Notes: generated from the sequence alone by a model not told the origin. 64,000 nt of DNA from [Clostridium] hylemonae DSM 15053 (GCF_008281175.1 NZ_CP036524.1:310001-374000); one strand, 5' to 3'; positions 54,401 to 63,614 are shown, counted from the stretch's first letter. Numbers and translations: made by a program.

Positions 54401-56810
54401 CAACGGACTGCGTCAGGCGGAGAAGTACCGGGTCTATCAGGACACTGGGGGCAGTCACAAAACGTTGGTTGGAGAGGCCGACAGGAAAGAGAATCTTTTT
54501 GTCGTCTCAGGACTGACCCCGGGTAAGGATTACACATTTTACTTCACCGGTGTCGGCGCAGCGCCGGATTCACTGGAGAGCGAGTACAGTATGCCCCTGG
54601 AGGTTACGACAAAGACTGCTGACAGCCGGATACACATACCGGCAGATCAACCGGAGGATGCCTATGTGAAGGTGGGAGAAAGTGCAGTGTTTTCTGTACA
54701 GAATCTGACGCCGCCTGAGGGTTACGAACTGCATTATCAGTGGTACGAATATATACCGGATGCAGACACGCATATGGGAGACTGGCAGGTGGCGGCAGAT
54801 AACCAGATATCGGATACGCTGACAATAGACAATGTCACGGCAGAGATGGATAACAACAAGTACCGGCTGGAGGTACAGCTGCGTAAGAAGGTGCCCATAG
54901 GAAATGCAGTTACAGAAGAAACGGTATATTCCAGAGCGGCCTCACTGCACATAGGGGATGACAGCCGGCCGTCCTGTGAGATCACGAGCCTGACACGTGA
55001 CAAAGGTGGAGCGGATGAAAGAGAACTTAAGCCTCTTAAGGGAACCTATTACATCGCGGCCGGTCAGATGGACAAGCCGGTGAGCATAGAAGCATCTGTA
55101 AAAGAAAAAGGCGGCGGTGCAGTCACGTCCGGAACGGTCACGTTCATGTACCGCAAGGACGGCGGTACACCTCAGCCACTGGGAGGATCTCTGCTCCTTG
55201 ATGGTTCGGGAATTGCAGGCACAACCTGGACGCCTTCGGAAGAAGGGCGCTATGAGTTTGCGGCAGTATACGAGTCTGACGGGGGGACGCAGCTTGTCAT
55301 GTCTGCTCCTTCCGTTGTAAGAGCGGGAAACTTAAAGGACAGTTTTTATCTTGTCCGGTATGTGACAGACGGCGGGACGAAACCACCGGAGAATCCATAC
55401 GGCATCAGCAGAACTGCCGGCAGTACGCCGCTTGCGGATGCATCAAGAGATTATTATACATTCCAGGGATGGTATACGAAGGCTTCGGGCGAAGGGACGA
55501 AAATCGAGGAGCTTAACCCGGAACAGATCGCCCGGGAGCTCGGCGGAAACGGTATTGTATATACGCTTTACGCTTACTGGGAACCGATTCAGTACTCTAT
55601 TGTTTATGAACATGGACATGTCACAGGTACGGTCCAGAATCCGAATCCTGATTCTTACACGATACAGCAGTATTATGATTTAAAGGATCCGGTTCTGCCG
55701 GGGTATGAATTCAAGGGATGGTATGAGGAACCGTCATACAGTACAAAGGTCTTTTCTCTGCCGCTTGGCGGTGAGTCAAAGGACGCTGCGGGCAGCAGTA
55801 CTCTTTATGCAAAATGGGAGGAACAGGAATATCCGATCCGATATATTCTAAATGGATTTCCTCTTCTGACAGGACCGGATACATATAAGGTTACAGACCT
55901 GCCGCTTAACCTGCCAAATCCGGAAGAGCCGGATGCGGAGAAGTGGAGGATGAAACAAAATGTCCCTGTTAACAATGGGATGCAGGGAGAGAAAAGGTAC
56001 GTATATAAGGAATGGAAGGATACGCAAGGCAATCCTATAACTGCCATCCCGGAGGGAACGACAGGCGAATTTATTGTGGAAGCAGGCTATGAGAGGGAGT
56101 TTACCGCTGTGTATCTAAACGAGATAGGCGGGGAAATGCAATCGGGATGGTATCATATATACTATCTGCACGCTTCCAGCTTCCCACTGACAGTACCAGG
56201 CCAAGACGATATACATAAAAAAGGTTTTATATTTGATGGATGGTATAGGAAATATAACAGTACAACGGGAGAATATGAAGATAAACGTGAGTACATGACT
56301 TATGATGAAAATGTAAATAATGTAATGCTCTACGCAAAGTGGGTGGATGACCCGAACCAGGTGATCGTAAAATATCATCTGAATTATGGGGGAAGTACGG
56401 ACTATTATCTGCCGGCGGACACCTATACCGTGAAGGGGGATACGGTTGACAGACCAGATGACCCGGAGAGAGACGGCTATACATTTACGGGGTGGTATCT
56501 GGACAAGGCATGCACGACAGAGTGGGATTTTGGTGATAAGGTGCCGGATGACTATGAAAATAGGACACTTGTACTTTACGCCGGATGGGAGAAGAACAAG
56601 GGGTCAGATGACACGCCGGGAGGCGGCACTGTTACTCCGGGGAATAACGGCGCGCGCCCGGGAGCCCATACAGGCGGCAAGAACGGCGGCGCAGGGCAGG
56701 CCGGGGCCCGTACCGGTGATACAGCGCTTCCGGTAATGTGGGGCGGAATCATTATGATTTCGGCCGTGGTCCTCTTTATCATACTGAGGAGAAGAAAACA
56801 GGACAAATGA
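51441..56810 (+). CDS. Giant membrane-anchored surface protein (VCBS/FN3/InlB-type repeats)
   Basis: A 1789-residue exported protein. Signal peptide residues 1-40 (ends VSYAAPE). Between about 240 and 420 are FG-GAP/VCBS-type segments with calcium-loop-like DLDGDGVDE and DVDGDGQDE. A Gly/Ala-rich region lies near 640-690 and a large beta-rich part follows. A fibronectin type III-like module (about 970-1060, ending GLTPGKDYTFYFTGV), an Ig-like module (about 1070-1180), and about five InlB/Listeria-Bacteroides repeats (about 1300-1720, with FxGWY and LYAKW signatures) come next. The C-terminus has GARTGD, a helix and a basic tail: a poor sortase motif, so it may be simply membrane-held. Likely an adhesin. 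ATG at 51441 chosen from GGAGGGAGAG; 51429 and 51450 are alternatives. Confidence 0.88.
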   Translation: MIGMRRIKGKIAAFMAVLVMVSMLVSLPGPVSYAAPENTEDKEAQAASESSNAAAADNRHDALSQEAYKEFGLPAGTIEEYTSDEHPLENYEPAPKSWLYMSYMNKTSKNNGQFAVLDSMKALTEKNATLTDKNQKVTGNLDASPIVPYTDNAAASGSGSRIVGKNAVALADGMNDSTIVEMNLYYRETGTFSKTYESGFFFQTMKRQKNGAYLPLTSQNYDIKGGTAFKKLGSRAAAALTAMTAVDLDGDGVDELAVYTPYFTGPSITIFKQKSEKDRMTLEKIGEIPLKDLNTDSDAWQFDQGYGGENFPVVGLSTSSLAGAKEHLIITACCPASVANHSNVSALAIYSMDGGTLKKEYTADMEFVELIKDIPTPYVYRYASAVQADVDGDGQDEIVLAGYNNGRDGYYLNMLTYDKGKYKKVNNTAFKISVSGDTSDITARQHFGMSEAVTLQAAKLNEKDDSDYIFLAGHVLKFKQGDTGDSLEDGEFDVVKSMDLSANKWGDFHFVSSAAVGRFAKDKGGSEQIAVVWQSYSKKDDVTMNISWLWADGTSVKQYNTNEKYLYERGALGYGSSIILCPVSDVNSAAYYQYEGKDFGWSAPQALAAIPAMPYWGELGAGGTPTVSFSVSRERTTGARGDVSLQGGFMAGFDAAAGAGLVGNGLAGGAGFDLEGLIGLAYEFSKTHTKGQERTITADAGRDSAVILSIPIVTYHYKRYLPESKVTQQALDKIIKETGVAPYYENDPSRLIKAGDVIPAGWYSADTVIQFDEVYSSMYVDDYNKLCDKYSTASIPIEKIDMSELYSSDYRKGDPSTYPSQKEEIKSIGGKSAVVGPMAVKSNGGTVEMAFTQESALTSDFAFHLSVDGDIYGQAKGKFCLFANIEVEGKFGAAGVFDLQAGNVSVTTKGEGIKAQLVGPPTEKNFYSYEASLVAWNAAWGKDKKDTLLMVGPLADARKDIPLPPENPYVYEAGTDMALLGWDNSADNGLRQAEKYRVYQDTGGSHKTLVGEADRKENLFVVSGLTPGKDYTFYFTGVGAAPDSLESEYSMPLEVTTKTADSRIHIPADQPEDAYVKVGESAVFSVQNLTPPEGYELHYQWYEYIPDADTHMGDWQVAADNQISDTLTIDNVTAEMDNNKYRLEVQLRKKVPIGNAVTEETVYSRAASLHIGDDSRPSCEITSLTRDKGGADERELKPLKGTYYIAAGQMDKPVSIEASVKEKGGGAVTSGTVTFMYRKDGGTPQPLGGSLLLDGSGIAGTTWTPSEEGRYEFAAVYESDGGTQLVMSAPSVVRAGNLKDSFYLVRYVTDGGTKPPENPYGISRTAGSTPLADASRDYYTFQGWYTKASGEGTKIEELNPEQIARELGGNGIVYTLYAYWEPIQYSIVYEHGHVTGTVQNPNPDSYTIQQYYDLKDPVLPGYEFKGWYEEPSYSTKVFSLPLGGESKDAAGSSTLYAKWEEQEYPIRYILNGFPLLTGPDTYKVTDLPLNLPNPEEPDAEKWRMKQNVPVNNGMQGEKRYVYKEWKDTQGNPITAIPEGTTGEFIVEAGYEREFTAVYLNEIGGEMQSGWYHIYYLHASSFPLTVPGQDDIHKKGFIFDGWYRKYNSTTGEYEDKREYMTYDENVNNVMLYAKWVDDPNQVIVKYHLNYGGSTDYYLPADTYTVKGDTVDRPDDPERDGYTFTGWYLDKACTTEWDFGDKVPDDYENRTLVLYAGWEKNKGSDDTPGGGTVTPGNNGARPGAHTGGKNGGAGQAGARTGDTALPVMWGGIIMISAVVLFIILRRRKQDK

Positions 56811-56822
56811 TCGCCCGCGGCA

Positions 56823-56868
56823 GAGGGCCGGGTATTCTGTGAAAATGCAGAATTCCGGCCCTTTTCTA
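56823..56868 (+). terminator. Terminator after the giant surface protein gene
   Basis: AGGGCCGGGTATTCTG pairs with CAGAATTCCGGCCCT and is followed by TTTTCT. Confidence 0.85.
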
Positions 56869-56971
56869 TTTGTGCTGTGATATGGTAAAATAGGAGCAGG
56901 TATTTCACAGAAATATCATAAACGTCTGATATGATGAAATATAAGAATGATATACTGCGGAGGTATGTTAG

Positions 56972-57652
56972 ATGGACAAGGTCAAAATATTAGTGGTTGA
57001 TGATGAGAGCAGAATGCGCAAGCTTGTGCGGGATTTTCTCGGACGGGAAGGGTATACTGTTCTGGAGGCAGGAGACGGCATGGAGGCTATGGAGATCTTC
57101 TATGAGGATAAGGAGATCGCTCTCGTTATTCTGGATGTCATGATGCCGAAGATGGACGGATGGCAGGTGTGCAGAGAGATCCGCCAGTCCTCGCAGACAC
57201 CTGTGATCATGCTGACAGCCAGGTCAGAAGAGCGGGATGAGCTTCAGGGATTTGAACTCGGCGTGGATGAATACATATCCAAGCCGTTCAGCCCGAAGAT
57301 CCTCGTGGCAAGAGTGGAGGCGATCCTGCGGCGTTCTCACGTGCTCGGCGCAGAGGAGATAATTGATGCGGGAGGGATCCAGATCAACAAGGCGGCTCAC
57401 GAGGTGAAGGCGGAAGGAAAACAGATAGACTTAAGCTACAAAGAATTTGAGCTGCTCGTATACTTTGTGGAGAACGAGGGGATCGCCCTGTCCAGGGAAA
57501 AGATACTCAACAATGTGTGGAATTATGACTATTTTGGGGATGCGCGTACGATAGACACCCATGTAAAGAAGCTTAGGAACAAGCTGGGAGACAAGGGGAA
57601 TTACATTAAGACCATCTGGGGGATGGGTTATAAATTTGAGGTAGAAGAATAG
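56972..57652 (+). CDS. OmpR-family response regulator
   Basis: A 226-residue two-component regulator. Receiver domain (about residues 5-118): acidic pair DD at 11-12, phospho-acceptor Asp in LVILDVMMP (about 55), Lys in ISKPF (about 105). Winged-helix domain (about 130-225) ends IWGMGYKFEVEE. GGAGG lies 9 bases before the ATG. The kinase gene begins on the base after the stop codon, as in the first two-component pair of the window. Confidence 0.95.
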   Translation: MDKVKILVVDDESRMRKLVRDFLGREGYTVLEAGDGMEAMEIFYEDKEIALVILDVMMPKMDGWQVCREIRQSSQTPVIMLTARSEERDELQGFELGVDEYISKPFSPKILVARVEAILRRSHVLGAEEIIDAGGIQINKAAHEVKAEGKQIDLSYKEFELLVYFVENEGIALSREKILNNVWNYDYFGDARTIDTHVKKLRNKLGDKGNYIKTIWGMGYKFEVEE

Positions 57653-59119
57653 ATGAAACGTTCGATCAAGAAGCAGATGACAGCGGTGTTTGTGGGCCTG
57701 ACGGTCTGTCTGCTGTTTGCGCTCATAGTGCTCAATATACGGTTCCTGGAACCGTATTACATCAGTAATAAAGAATCGGAATTTGTCAATATGTATGAGA
57801 AGCTTGCCGAGTCTGTCCACAGCGGTACATGGAAGAGCGAGGATACGCAGACAGAACTCAGACATATGGCGGAGAAGGGCAATCTCTCATATCTTCTTAT
57901 GAATGTGGAGACAAAGGAAGGTATATTTAACGTGCCGGATATCGACATGCTCAATGACCAGCTGACCGGGTATCTGCTCGGACAGGCACAGAAGGAGAGC
58001 AAGGTGCTGGAAAGCGCCAGAGACTATCAGATCGCACAGTATAAAGATCCAAGGACGCAGACGGAGTACATCGTTCTCTGGGGCGCCATTGACGGAACTT
58101 ATAATACGTTTCTCAGGAGTCCCCTTGAGAGCATTAAGGAAAGCGTAGCTGTTTCCAACCGTTTTCTCCTGTATATCGGAGGGGCCGTGACCTGTATCTG
58201 CATCTGCCTTGTCTGGTATTTTTCAAAGCGTCTGACAGATCCGATCAAGGAACTGGCGCTTTTGTCGGATAAGATGGCGGACCTGGATTTTAACGCCAAG
58301 TATAAAAGCGGAGGGGAAAATGAAATAGGAGAGCTGGGCGCCAACTTTAACCGGATGTCCGAGAAGCTTGAAAGTACGATCTCAGAGCTGAAAAGCGCCA
58401 ACAACAGTCTGCAGAAAGATATCGAGCGCAAAGAGAAGCTGGAACAGATGCGCAGCGATTTTCTCGGGAATGTCTCACACGAGCTTAAGACGCCGATCGC
58501 CCTCATCCAGGGGTATGCCGAAGGGCTGAAGGAAGGGGTCAGCGACGACGCGGAGAGCCGGGAATTCTACTGTGATGTCATCATGGACGAGGCGGGGAAA
58601 ATGAATCAGATGGTGCGCAATCTTCTGACATTAAATCAGCTGGAATTCGGAGACGAGGACATACAGTTCGAGAGGTTCGACGTCACGGAGCTTATACAGG
58701 GAGTGCTCCAGAGCATGGAGATCATGGCCCAGCAGAAAGAGGCAAGGGTAAATTTCATTCAGGAAGCTCCGGTCTATGTGTGGGCGGATGAACTGAAAGT
58801 AGAGCAGGTCGTAAGAAATTATGTGAGCAATGCATTTCATCATCTGGACGGCGATAACGTTGTGGAGGTAAAGATCACGGTCACGGATGAGAAAGCCAGG
58901 ATCAGCGTGTTCAATACAGGCGCGCCCATCCCGCAGGAAGATATTGCGCACATATGGGACAAGTTTTATAAGGTGGATAAAGCGCATACGAGAGAATACG
59001 GGGGCAATGGGATCGGTCTGTCCATCGTGAAAGCCATCATGGAATCCTTTCATCAGAAATACGGGCTCAATAATTATGATAATGGAGTGGAATTCTGGTT
59101 TGAACTGGACGTCAAATAA
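57653..59119 (+). CDS. Sensor histidine kinase
   Basis: A 488-residue membrane kinase paired with the regulator just upstream. Helix 1 at about residues 10-30, an extracytoplasmic sensor of about 135 residues, helix 2 at about 168-188, a HAMP domain (about 190-245), a coiled coil, then HisKA with the phospho-acceptor His in NVSHELKTPIALIQGY (about residue 280), and a HATPase_c domain (VRNYVSNAFHH, NTGAPI, GNGIGLSIV). The regulator-kinase pair resembles general envelope-sensing systems. No obvious target gene is adjacent; the surface protein upstream and the his genes downstream are separate units. Confidence 0.94.
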   Translation: MKRSIKKQMTAVFVGLTVCLLFALIVLNIRFLEPYYISNKESEFVNMYEKLAESVHSGTWKSEDTQTELRHMAEKGNLSYLLMNVETKEGIFNVPDIDMLNDQLTGYLLGQAQKESKVLESARDYQIAQYKDPRTQTEYIVLWGAIDGTYNTFLRSPLESIKESVAVSNRFLLYIGGAVTCICICLVWYFSKRLTDPIKELALLSDKMADLDFNAKYKSGGENEIGELGANFNRMSEKLESTISELKSANNSLQKDIERKEKLEQMRSDFLGNVSHELKTPIALIQGYAEGLKEGVSDDAESREFYCDVIMDEAGKMNQMVRNLLTLNQLEFGDEDIQFERFDVTELIQGVLQSMEIMAQQKEARVNFIQEAPVYVWADELKVEQVVRNYVSNAFHHLDGDNVVEVKITVTDEKARISVFNTGAPIPQEDIAHIWDKFYKVDKAHTREYGGNGIGLSIVKAIMESFHQKYGLNNYDNGVEFWFELDVK

Positions 59120-59158
59120 TGGTACACTATATCCTATAAAGAAAGGATGGGAGTTACC

Positions 59159-59764
59159 GTGATCGCGATTATTGATTATGATGCAGGAAATATAAAAAGT
59201 GTGGAAAAGGCCATGTCACTTCTCGGACAGGAGGCTGTCGTCACGAGAGACAAGGAGACGATCCTGTCTGCGGACAAAGTAATACTTCCGGGCGTCGGTT
59301 CTTTTGGCGACGCTATGGAAAAGATCCGGCAGTACGGACTTGAGCCGGTCATCCGGCAGGTGGCCGGGAGCGGGACGCCTTTTCTCGGGATCTGTCTCGG
59401 CCTTCAGCTTTTGTTTGAAGAAAGCGGCGAGAGCCCGGGCGTGCCGGGGCTTGGAATTTTGAAGGGCAAGATCGTGCGGATCCCGGAGTCTGAAGGGCGG
59501 AAGGTACCGCATATGGGCTGGAATTCTCTTGAATTCCCGGTGAAGGGAAGGCTGTTTCACGGACTTTCGGGGGAGCCGTACGTATATTTTGTACACTCTT
59601 ATTATCTGGAGGCCGCGGATGAACAGATCGTGACCGCTGTGACGGAGTATGGGGTAAGGATCCACGCTTCCGTGGAGCAGGGCAATGTATTTGCCTGCCA
59701 GTTCCATCCGGAGAAAAGCAGTGACACAGGGATCCATATCTTAAAAAATTTTGTGGAATTATAG
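59159..59764 (+). CDS. hisH: Imidazole glycerol phosphate synthase, glutaminase subunit
   Basis: A 201-residue class I glutamine amidotransferase that supplies ammonia to HisF. The catalytic Cys is in [10 protein letters not shown] (about residue 77), the His-Glu pair in CQFHPEKS near 180, and the GVGSFGDAM loop near 45. GTG at 59159 is preferred because AGGATGGGAG lies 7 bases upstream; an in-frame ATG at 59147 has no room for a ribosome site. hisF follows 13 bases behind. The other histidine genes are not in the window. Confidence 0.94.
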   Translation: MIAIIDYDAGNIKSVEKAMSLLGQEAVVTRDKETILSADKVILPGVGSFGDAMEKIRQYGLEPVIRQVAGSGTPFLGICLGLQLLFEESGESPGVPGLGILKGKIVRIPESEGRKVPHMGWNSLEFPVKGRLFHGLSGEPYVYFVHSYYLEAADEQIVTAVTEYGVRIHASVEQGNVFACQFHPEKSSDTGIHILKNFVEL

Positions 59765-59777
59765 GCGGAGGATACAT

Positions 59778-60539
59778 ATGCATACGAAGAGGATCATTCC
59801 ATGTCTGGATGTAAATAACGGGAGAGTCGTCAAAGGGGTAAACTTTGTGGACCTGAGAGATGCGGGCGACCCGGTGGAGATCGCAAAGGCATACGACGCC
59901 GCCGGAGCAGACGAGCTGGTGTTTCTGGACATTACAGCCTCGTCTGACGCGCGCAGTACAGTGGTCGATATGGTGCGCAAGGTGGCTGAGACGGTGTTCA
60001 TACCCTTTACCGTAGGCGGAGGCATACGCACGGTGGAGGATTTCAAGGCGCTGCTGCGGGAAGGGGCAGATAAGATATCGATCAATTCTTCAGCCATCAA
60101 CACACCGGACCTTATATCGGAGGCGGCCGGAAAGTTCGGAAGCCAGTGCGTCGTGGTGGCGATAGATGCAAGGAAGAGAGCGGACGGAAGCGGCTGGAAT
60201 ATCTATAAGAACGGCGGCCGGATCGATGTCGGGATCGATGCGCTTAAGTGGGCGGCGCGTGTGGAAGAACTTGGGGCAGGAGAGATCCTTCTGACGAGTA
60301 TGGACTGCGACGGTACAAAGGGCGGTTACGATCTGGAACTTACCAGGGCCGTGGCGGATGCCGTATCTATACCTGTCATTGCCTCTGGCGGCGCGGGGAC
60401 GCTGGAAGACTTTCACAGGGCTCTGACGGAGGGAAAGGCAGACGCCGCGCTGGCGGCATCTCTGTTCCATTACAAAGAGCTGGAGATCAGGGAAGTAAAA
60501 GAATATCTGAAGGAAAAAGGAGTCTCTGTCCGTCTGTAG
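59778..60539 (+). CDS. hisF: Imidazole glycerol phosphate synthase, cyclase subunit
   Basis: A 253-residue TIM-barrel cyclase forming imidazole glycerol phosphate and AICAR with HisH. The two catalytic Asp residues are in [15 protein letters not shown] (about residue 11) and VVAIDARK (about 130). Phosphate-binding loops GGGIRT and ASGGAGT are intact. GGAGG precedes the ATG at 59778, which falls just after the hisH stop. AICAR made here feeds the purH step at 6168, though the genes lie far apart. Confidence 0.97.
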   Translation: MHTKRIIPCLDVNNGRVVKGVNFVDLRDAGDPVEIAKAYDAAGADELVFLDITASSDARSTVVDMVRKVAETVFIPFTVGGGIRTVEDFKALLREGADKISINSSAINTPDLISEAAGKFGSQCVVVAIDARKRADGSGWNIYKNGGRIDVGIDALKWAARVEELGAGEILLTSMDCDGTKGGYDLELTRAVADAVSIPVIASGGAGTLEDFHRALTEGKADAALAASLFHYKELEIREVKEYLKEKGVSVRL

Positions 60540-60606
60540 CATTTGGATATCAGAAGAAAAAGAAATACGATCAGATAAAATGATAAGAAAATGAGGTGGC
60601 ATAACA

Positions 60607-61275
60607 ATGGCAGCAATTAATAATGACTGGCTGGAAGCGCTCAGGGGAGAGTTTAAGAAACCTTATTACAAAGAACTGTTTCAGAAGGTGAACGAGGAGT
60701 ATAAGACGAGACTTATATTTCCGCCTGCGGATGACGTGTTCAATGCATTCCACCTTACGCCTCTTAAGGACGTGAAGGTAGTCATACTCGGTCAGGACCC
60801 GTACCACAACAACGGGCAGGCGCATGGCCTGTGCTTTTCAGTAAAAAAAGGGGTTGAGGTGCCGCCGTCACTTGTGAATATATACCAGGAGCTGCACGAT
60901 GATCTGGGATGTACGATTCCGAACCACGGTTGTCTTACGAAATGGGCAAAGCAGGGAGTGCTTCTTTTGAATACCGTGCTGACTGTGCGGGCGCACCAGG
61001 CCAACTCCCACAGGGGGATCGGCTGGGAGGAGTTCACGGACGCCGCGATCGCGGCGCTCAATGCCCAGGACCGGCCGATCGTATTCATATTGTGGGGAGG
61101 ACCGGCCCAGCGGAAAAAAGCAATGCTGAACAATCCGAAGCATCTCATACTCGAGTCGCCGCACCCGAGCCCGCTGGCTGCATACCGGGGATTCTTCGGC
61201 AGCAGGCCGTTTAGCAGGACAAATGAATTTCTGAAAGAAAACGGGCTGGAGCCTATAGACTGGCAGATTGAATAG
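60607..61275 (+). CDS. ung: Uracil-DNA glycosylase
   Basis: A 222-residue family 1 uracil-DNA glycosylase that removes uracil from DNA. The water-activating GQDPYHNNGQAHG loop is at about residues 61-73, LLLNTVLTVRA near 120, and the DNA-intercalation loop HPSPLAAYRGFFG near 187 (HPSPLA where many enzymes have HPSPLS). GAGGTGG stands before the ATG. It is separated from hisF by 67 bases and from the next gene by 27. Confidence 0.97.
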   Translation: MAAINNDWLEALRGEFKKPYYKELFQKVNEEYKTRLIFPPADDVFNAFHLTPLKDVKVVILGQDPYHNNGQAHGLCFSVKKGVEVPPSLVNIYQELHDDLGCTIPNHGCLTKWAKQGVLLLNTVLTVRAHQANSHRGIGWEEFTDAAIAALNAQDRPIVFILWGGPAQRKKAMLNNPKHLILESPHPSPLAAYRGFFGSRPFSRTNEFLKENGLEPIDWQIE

Positions 61276-61302
61276 GAGGAGGCGGCAGAAGGGGGGATAC
61301 AT

Positions 61303-62730
61303 ATGGAACAACAATATGACTTATTGATAATCGGGGCCGGTCCGGGAGGCTATGTAGCTGCAAAGAAGGCGGCAAAGCTTGGAATGTCTGTGGCTGTGAT
61401 CGACAAGGGCGAACTGGGGGGCACGTGCATCAACCGCGGCTGTATCCCGACAAAAGCGCTCATACACGCGGCCTCTTTATACCGTGAAATGCGGGAATGT
61501 GAACGGTTCGGGCTGTCTGCCGGCGAGGTCGGTTTTGACCTTCAGAAGATCTATGAGTATAAAGATCTGTCTGCGGCGGAGATGAGAGCGGAGCTCGGCC
61601 GGGAATTTGACGGCGCCGGGATCCGTTTTATCCAGGGAAAAGCTGTGATTCAAAGTGACCGCAGAGTGCGCGTTGTATCAGATGAAAATGATACTGCATA
61701 CTATAAAGGAAAGTACATTCTGATAGCTACAGGCGCCAGGGCAAATATGGTTGATCTGCCGGGCATGGATCTGCCGGGCGTCATGACAAGCGAAGAACTG
61801 CTTACAGCCAATGAAAGCCAGTATGAGAAACTGCTCATACTCGGCGGCGGTGTGATCGGACTGGAGCTTGCAACTGTATTCAACGCGCTTGGTACAGAGG
61901 TGACTGTGGTGGAAGTTTCCGACCGGCTTCTTCCGAACATGGACCGGGAATTTTCGGATGTGCTTGAAGAGATATTGGGGCACAGAGGTATCCACATTTA
62001 CAAGGAAAGCATCCTGGAGAGAGTGGAGAAACGGGGAGATAACATCAGCTGCCAGTTTGTGTGCGGGGGCAGCAACCGGGAAGTGGAGGTAAACGCGCTT
62101 CTCGTCTCTGTAGGGCGCAGCGCAAACACAGAAGGACTGTTTGATCCGGATGTGTCGGTGAAGACAGATAAAGGGAAGATCGTAGTAGACGATTTCTACA
62201 TGACGAGTATGCCGGATGTCTATGCGGTGGGGGATGTCATCGGGGGGATCCAGCTTGCCCATGTGGCCTCCGCCCAGGCGACCTATGTCGTGGAGCGGAT
62301 GAACGGAGTTCAGCCGTCGGTTATCATTGAGATGGTGCCGAGCTGTCTCTTTACTCCTATTTCCATCGTGCCGAGCTGTCTGTACACGGATCCGGAGATC
62401 GCGTCTGTCGGAATAACGGAAGAAGAGGCGAGGAAAAAGGGCGTGCCGGTGCGGTGCGGAAGGTACACTATGAGTGTGAACGGACAGGCGATCATCTCAA
62501 AAGAGGAGAAGGGATTTATCAAGGTTCTCTTTGCGGCGGACAGTGACGTGCTCCTTGGGGCGCAGGTCATGTGTCCCCGGGCGACAGATATGATAGGCGA
62601 GCTGGCGACGGCGATCGCCAACGGGCTCACTTCGACCCAGCTTATGTATGCCATGCGCGCGCATCCTACATTTAACGAGGCGATCTCCTGTGCGGTGGAA
62701 AACAGCAGGGAAAGTGAAAGCCGGTGGTAG
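61303..62730 (+). CDS. Dihydrolipoamide dehydrogenase-like flavoprotein
   Basis: A 475-residue pyridine-nucleotide disulfide oxidoreductase. FAD-binding GAGPGGY is at about residues 11-17, the redox-active disulfide in GGTCINRGC (residues 40-48), the NAD-binding GGGVIGLE near 178, and the C-terminal HPTFNE contains the catalytic His. It has one odd feature: an 11-residue tandem duplication around VPSCL near 345-365. No lipoyl acyltransferase or glycine-cleavage gene is adjacent, so its partner complex is unknown. It starts 27 bases after ung. Confidence 0.88.
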   Translation: MEQQYDLLIIGAGPGGYVAAKKAAKLGMSVAVIDKGELGGTCINRGCIPTKALIHAASLYREMRECERFGLSAGEVGFDLQKIYEYKDLSAAEMRAELGREFDGAGIRFIQGKAVIQSDRRVRVVSDENDTAYYKGKYILIATGARANMVDLPGMDLPGVMTSEELLTANESQYEKLLILGGGVIGLELATVFNALGTEVTVVEVSDRLLPNMDREFSDVLEEILGHRGIHIYKESILERVEKRGDNISCQFVCGGSNREVEVNALLVSVGRSANTEGLFDPDVSVKTDKGKIVVDDFYMTSMPDVYAVGDVIGGIQLAHVASAQATYVVERMNGVQPSVIIEMVPSCLFTPISIVPSCLYTDPEIASVGITEEEARKKGVPVRCGRYTMSVNGQAIISKEEKGFIKVLFAADSDVLLGAQVMCPRATDMIGELATAIANGLTSTQLMYAMRAHPTFNEAISCAVENSRESESRW

Positions 62731-62746
62731 AAATTCGCTCTTTTTC

Positions 62747-62776
62747 TTGCGTTCAGGAGAATCAAGAGCGTATAAT
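62747..62776 (+). promoter_or_regulatory. Promoter of the small membrane protein gene
   Basis: TTGCGT at 62747-62752 and TATAAT at 62771-62776, spacer 18 bases. Confidence 0.5.
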
Positions 62777-62819
62777 ATTTACAGAAGCTAAAGGTAAAAA
62801 GGGAAATGGAGGGCCAGTT

Positions 62820-63350
62820 ATGGAATTAAAACAGACGAGGACGCTTATGGATGTGCGCAGAGGGTTTTTAATGACAGTCCTCAGCGTGAGTGTTGTAGCC
62901 ATACTTATAGCGGGCATAGTTTCAAATTACTTCTTTTACAGTATTCCGATATTTACAATATGCGTATTTGCCATATTTATCGTTATGCTGTCGATTTTTT
63001 ACGATATATATATCAACTCCACATATCGGATCTTTCTAGTGGACGGCGACGTATATATCTATTATCCGACGTACAGCTCAAGAGCCGGGAATGAATTTAT
63101 CTTCTACCGGGTGAAGGAAGTGGATTACTCAACCGTAAAGGGCAGTTCCATTTTGTTCAGCGGTACAGTGGAGGTCAGGACAGAAGGAGTTGAGCGGGAA
63201 GGGATGAAAGAAGTTGCGGACCCGGAAGCGCTGTTCAAAGATGTATTCTCGGGAGAGACGTATAATATCCAGAAAAGATTCCGTATCTCCAGAATTTTTG
63301 AAAATGAGAATGAACTCATGGGACTGCTGGCGGAAAAGCGGAAGAAATAA
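62820..63350 (+). CDS. Membrane protein of unknown function
   Basis: A 176-residue protein with two close helices (about residues 17-60) and a soluble C-terminal part of about 115 residues with several beta strands (YRIFLVDGDVYIYYPTY) and a charged helical end. This resembles small PH-like membrane proteins of Firmicutes, but I cannot name a family. TGGAGGG stands 6-7 bases before the ATG at 62820; a possible earlier start at 62724 lies upstream of the promoter. A GC-rich hairpin follows. Confidence 0.72.
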   Translation: MELKQTRTLMDVRRGFLMTVLSVSVVAILIAGIVSNYFFYSIPIFTICVFAIFIVMLSIFYDIYINSTYRIFLVDGDVYIYYPTYSSRAGNEFIFYRVKEVDYSTVKGSSILFSGTVEVRTEGVEREGMKEVADPEALFKDVFSGETYNIQKRFRISRIFENENELMGLLAEKRKK

Positions 63351-63367
63351 GCAGGGTGGACGTATAA

Positions 63368-63400
63368 ACAGGCGGGCGCGCGAAGATGCGCCCGCCTGTT
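63368..63400 (+). terminator. Hairpin after the membrane protein gene
   Basis: ACAGGCGGGCGC pairs exactly with GCGCCCGCCTGT across a 9-base loop; the T-rich tail is weak (TCTGTCTG). Confidence 0.65.
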
Positions 63401-63506
63401 CTGTCTGTTCTGCCCGGGGATCATGATTTTCTCAAGCTGGTACTGGCGGTGGCTGGCAGGAAGGGGAGAGATTTAGCAGCCCATGTATGAAAACCAGAAT
63501 CTTCTA

Positions 63507-63536
63507 TTGACATTTTTGAAAAAGTATGATTATATT
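63507..63536 (+). promoter_or_regulatory. Promoter of the metal-ATPase gene
   Basis: TTGACA at 63507-63512 and TATATT at 63531-63536, spacer 18 bases. Confidence 0.65.
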
Positions 63537-63543
63537 AGAGTAT

Positions 63544-63569
63544 AACATATGAATGGTTGTTCACATGTT
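63544..63569. promoter_or_regulatory. ArsR/SmtB-type operator
   Basis: AACATATGAA, six bases, TTCACATGTT: a 10+10 inverted repeat with one mismatch, covering the expected transcription start. The ATATGAA...TTCA core is the known pattern of metal-sensing ArsR/SmtB repressors (CadC, CzrA, SmtB). No such regulator gene is in the window. Confidence 0.72.
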
Positions 63570-63614
63570 CATAAAAACAATTGATATAATTTTAAATGTT
63601 CAGGAGGATTAGTT

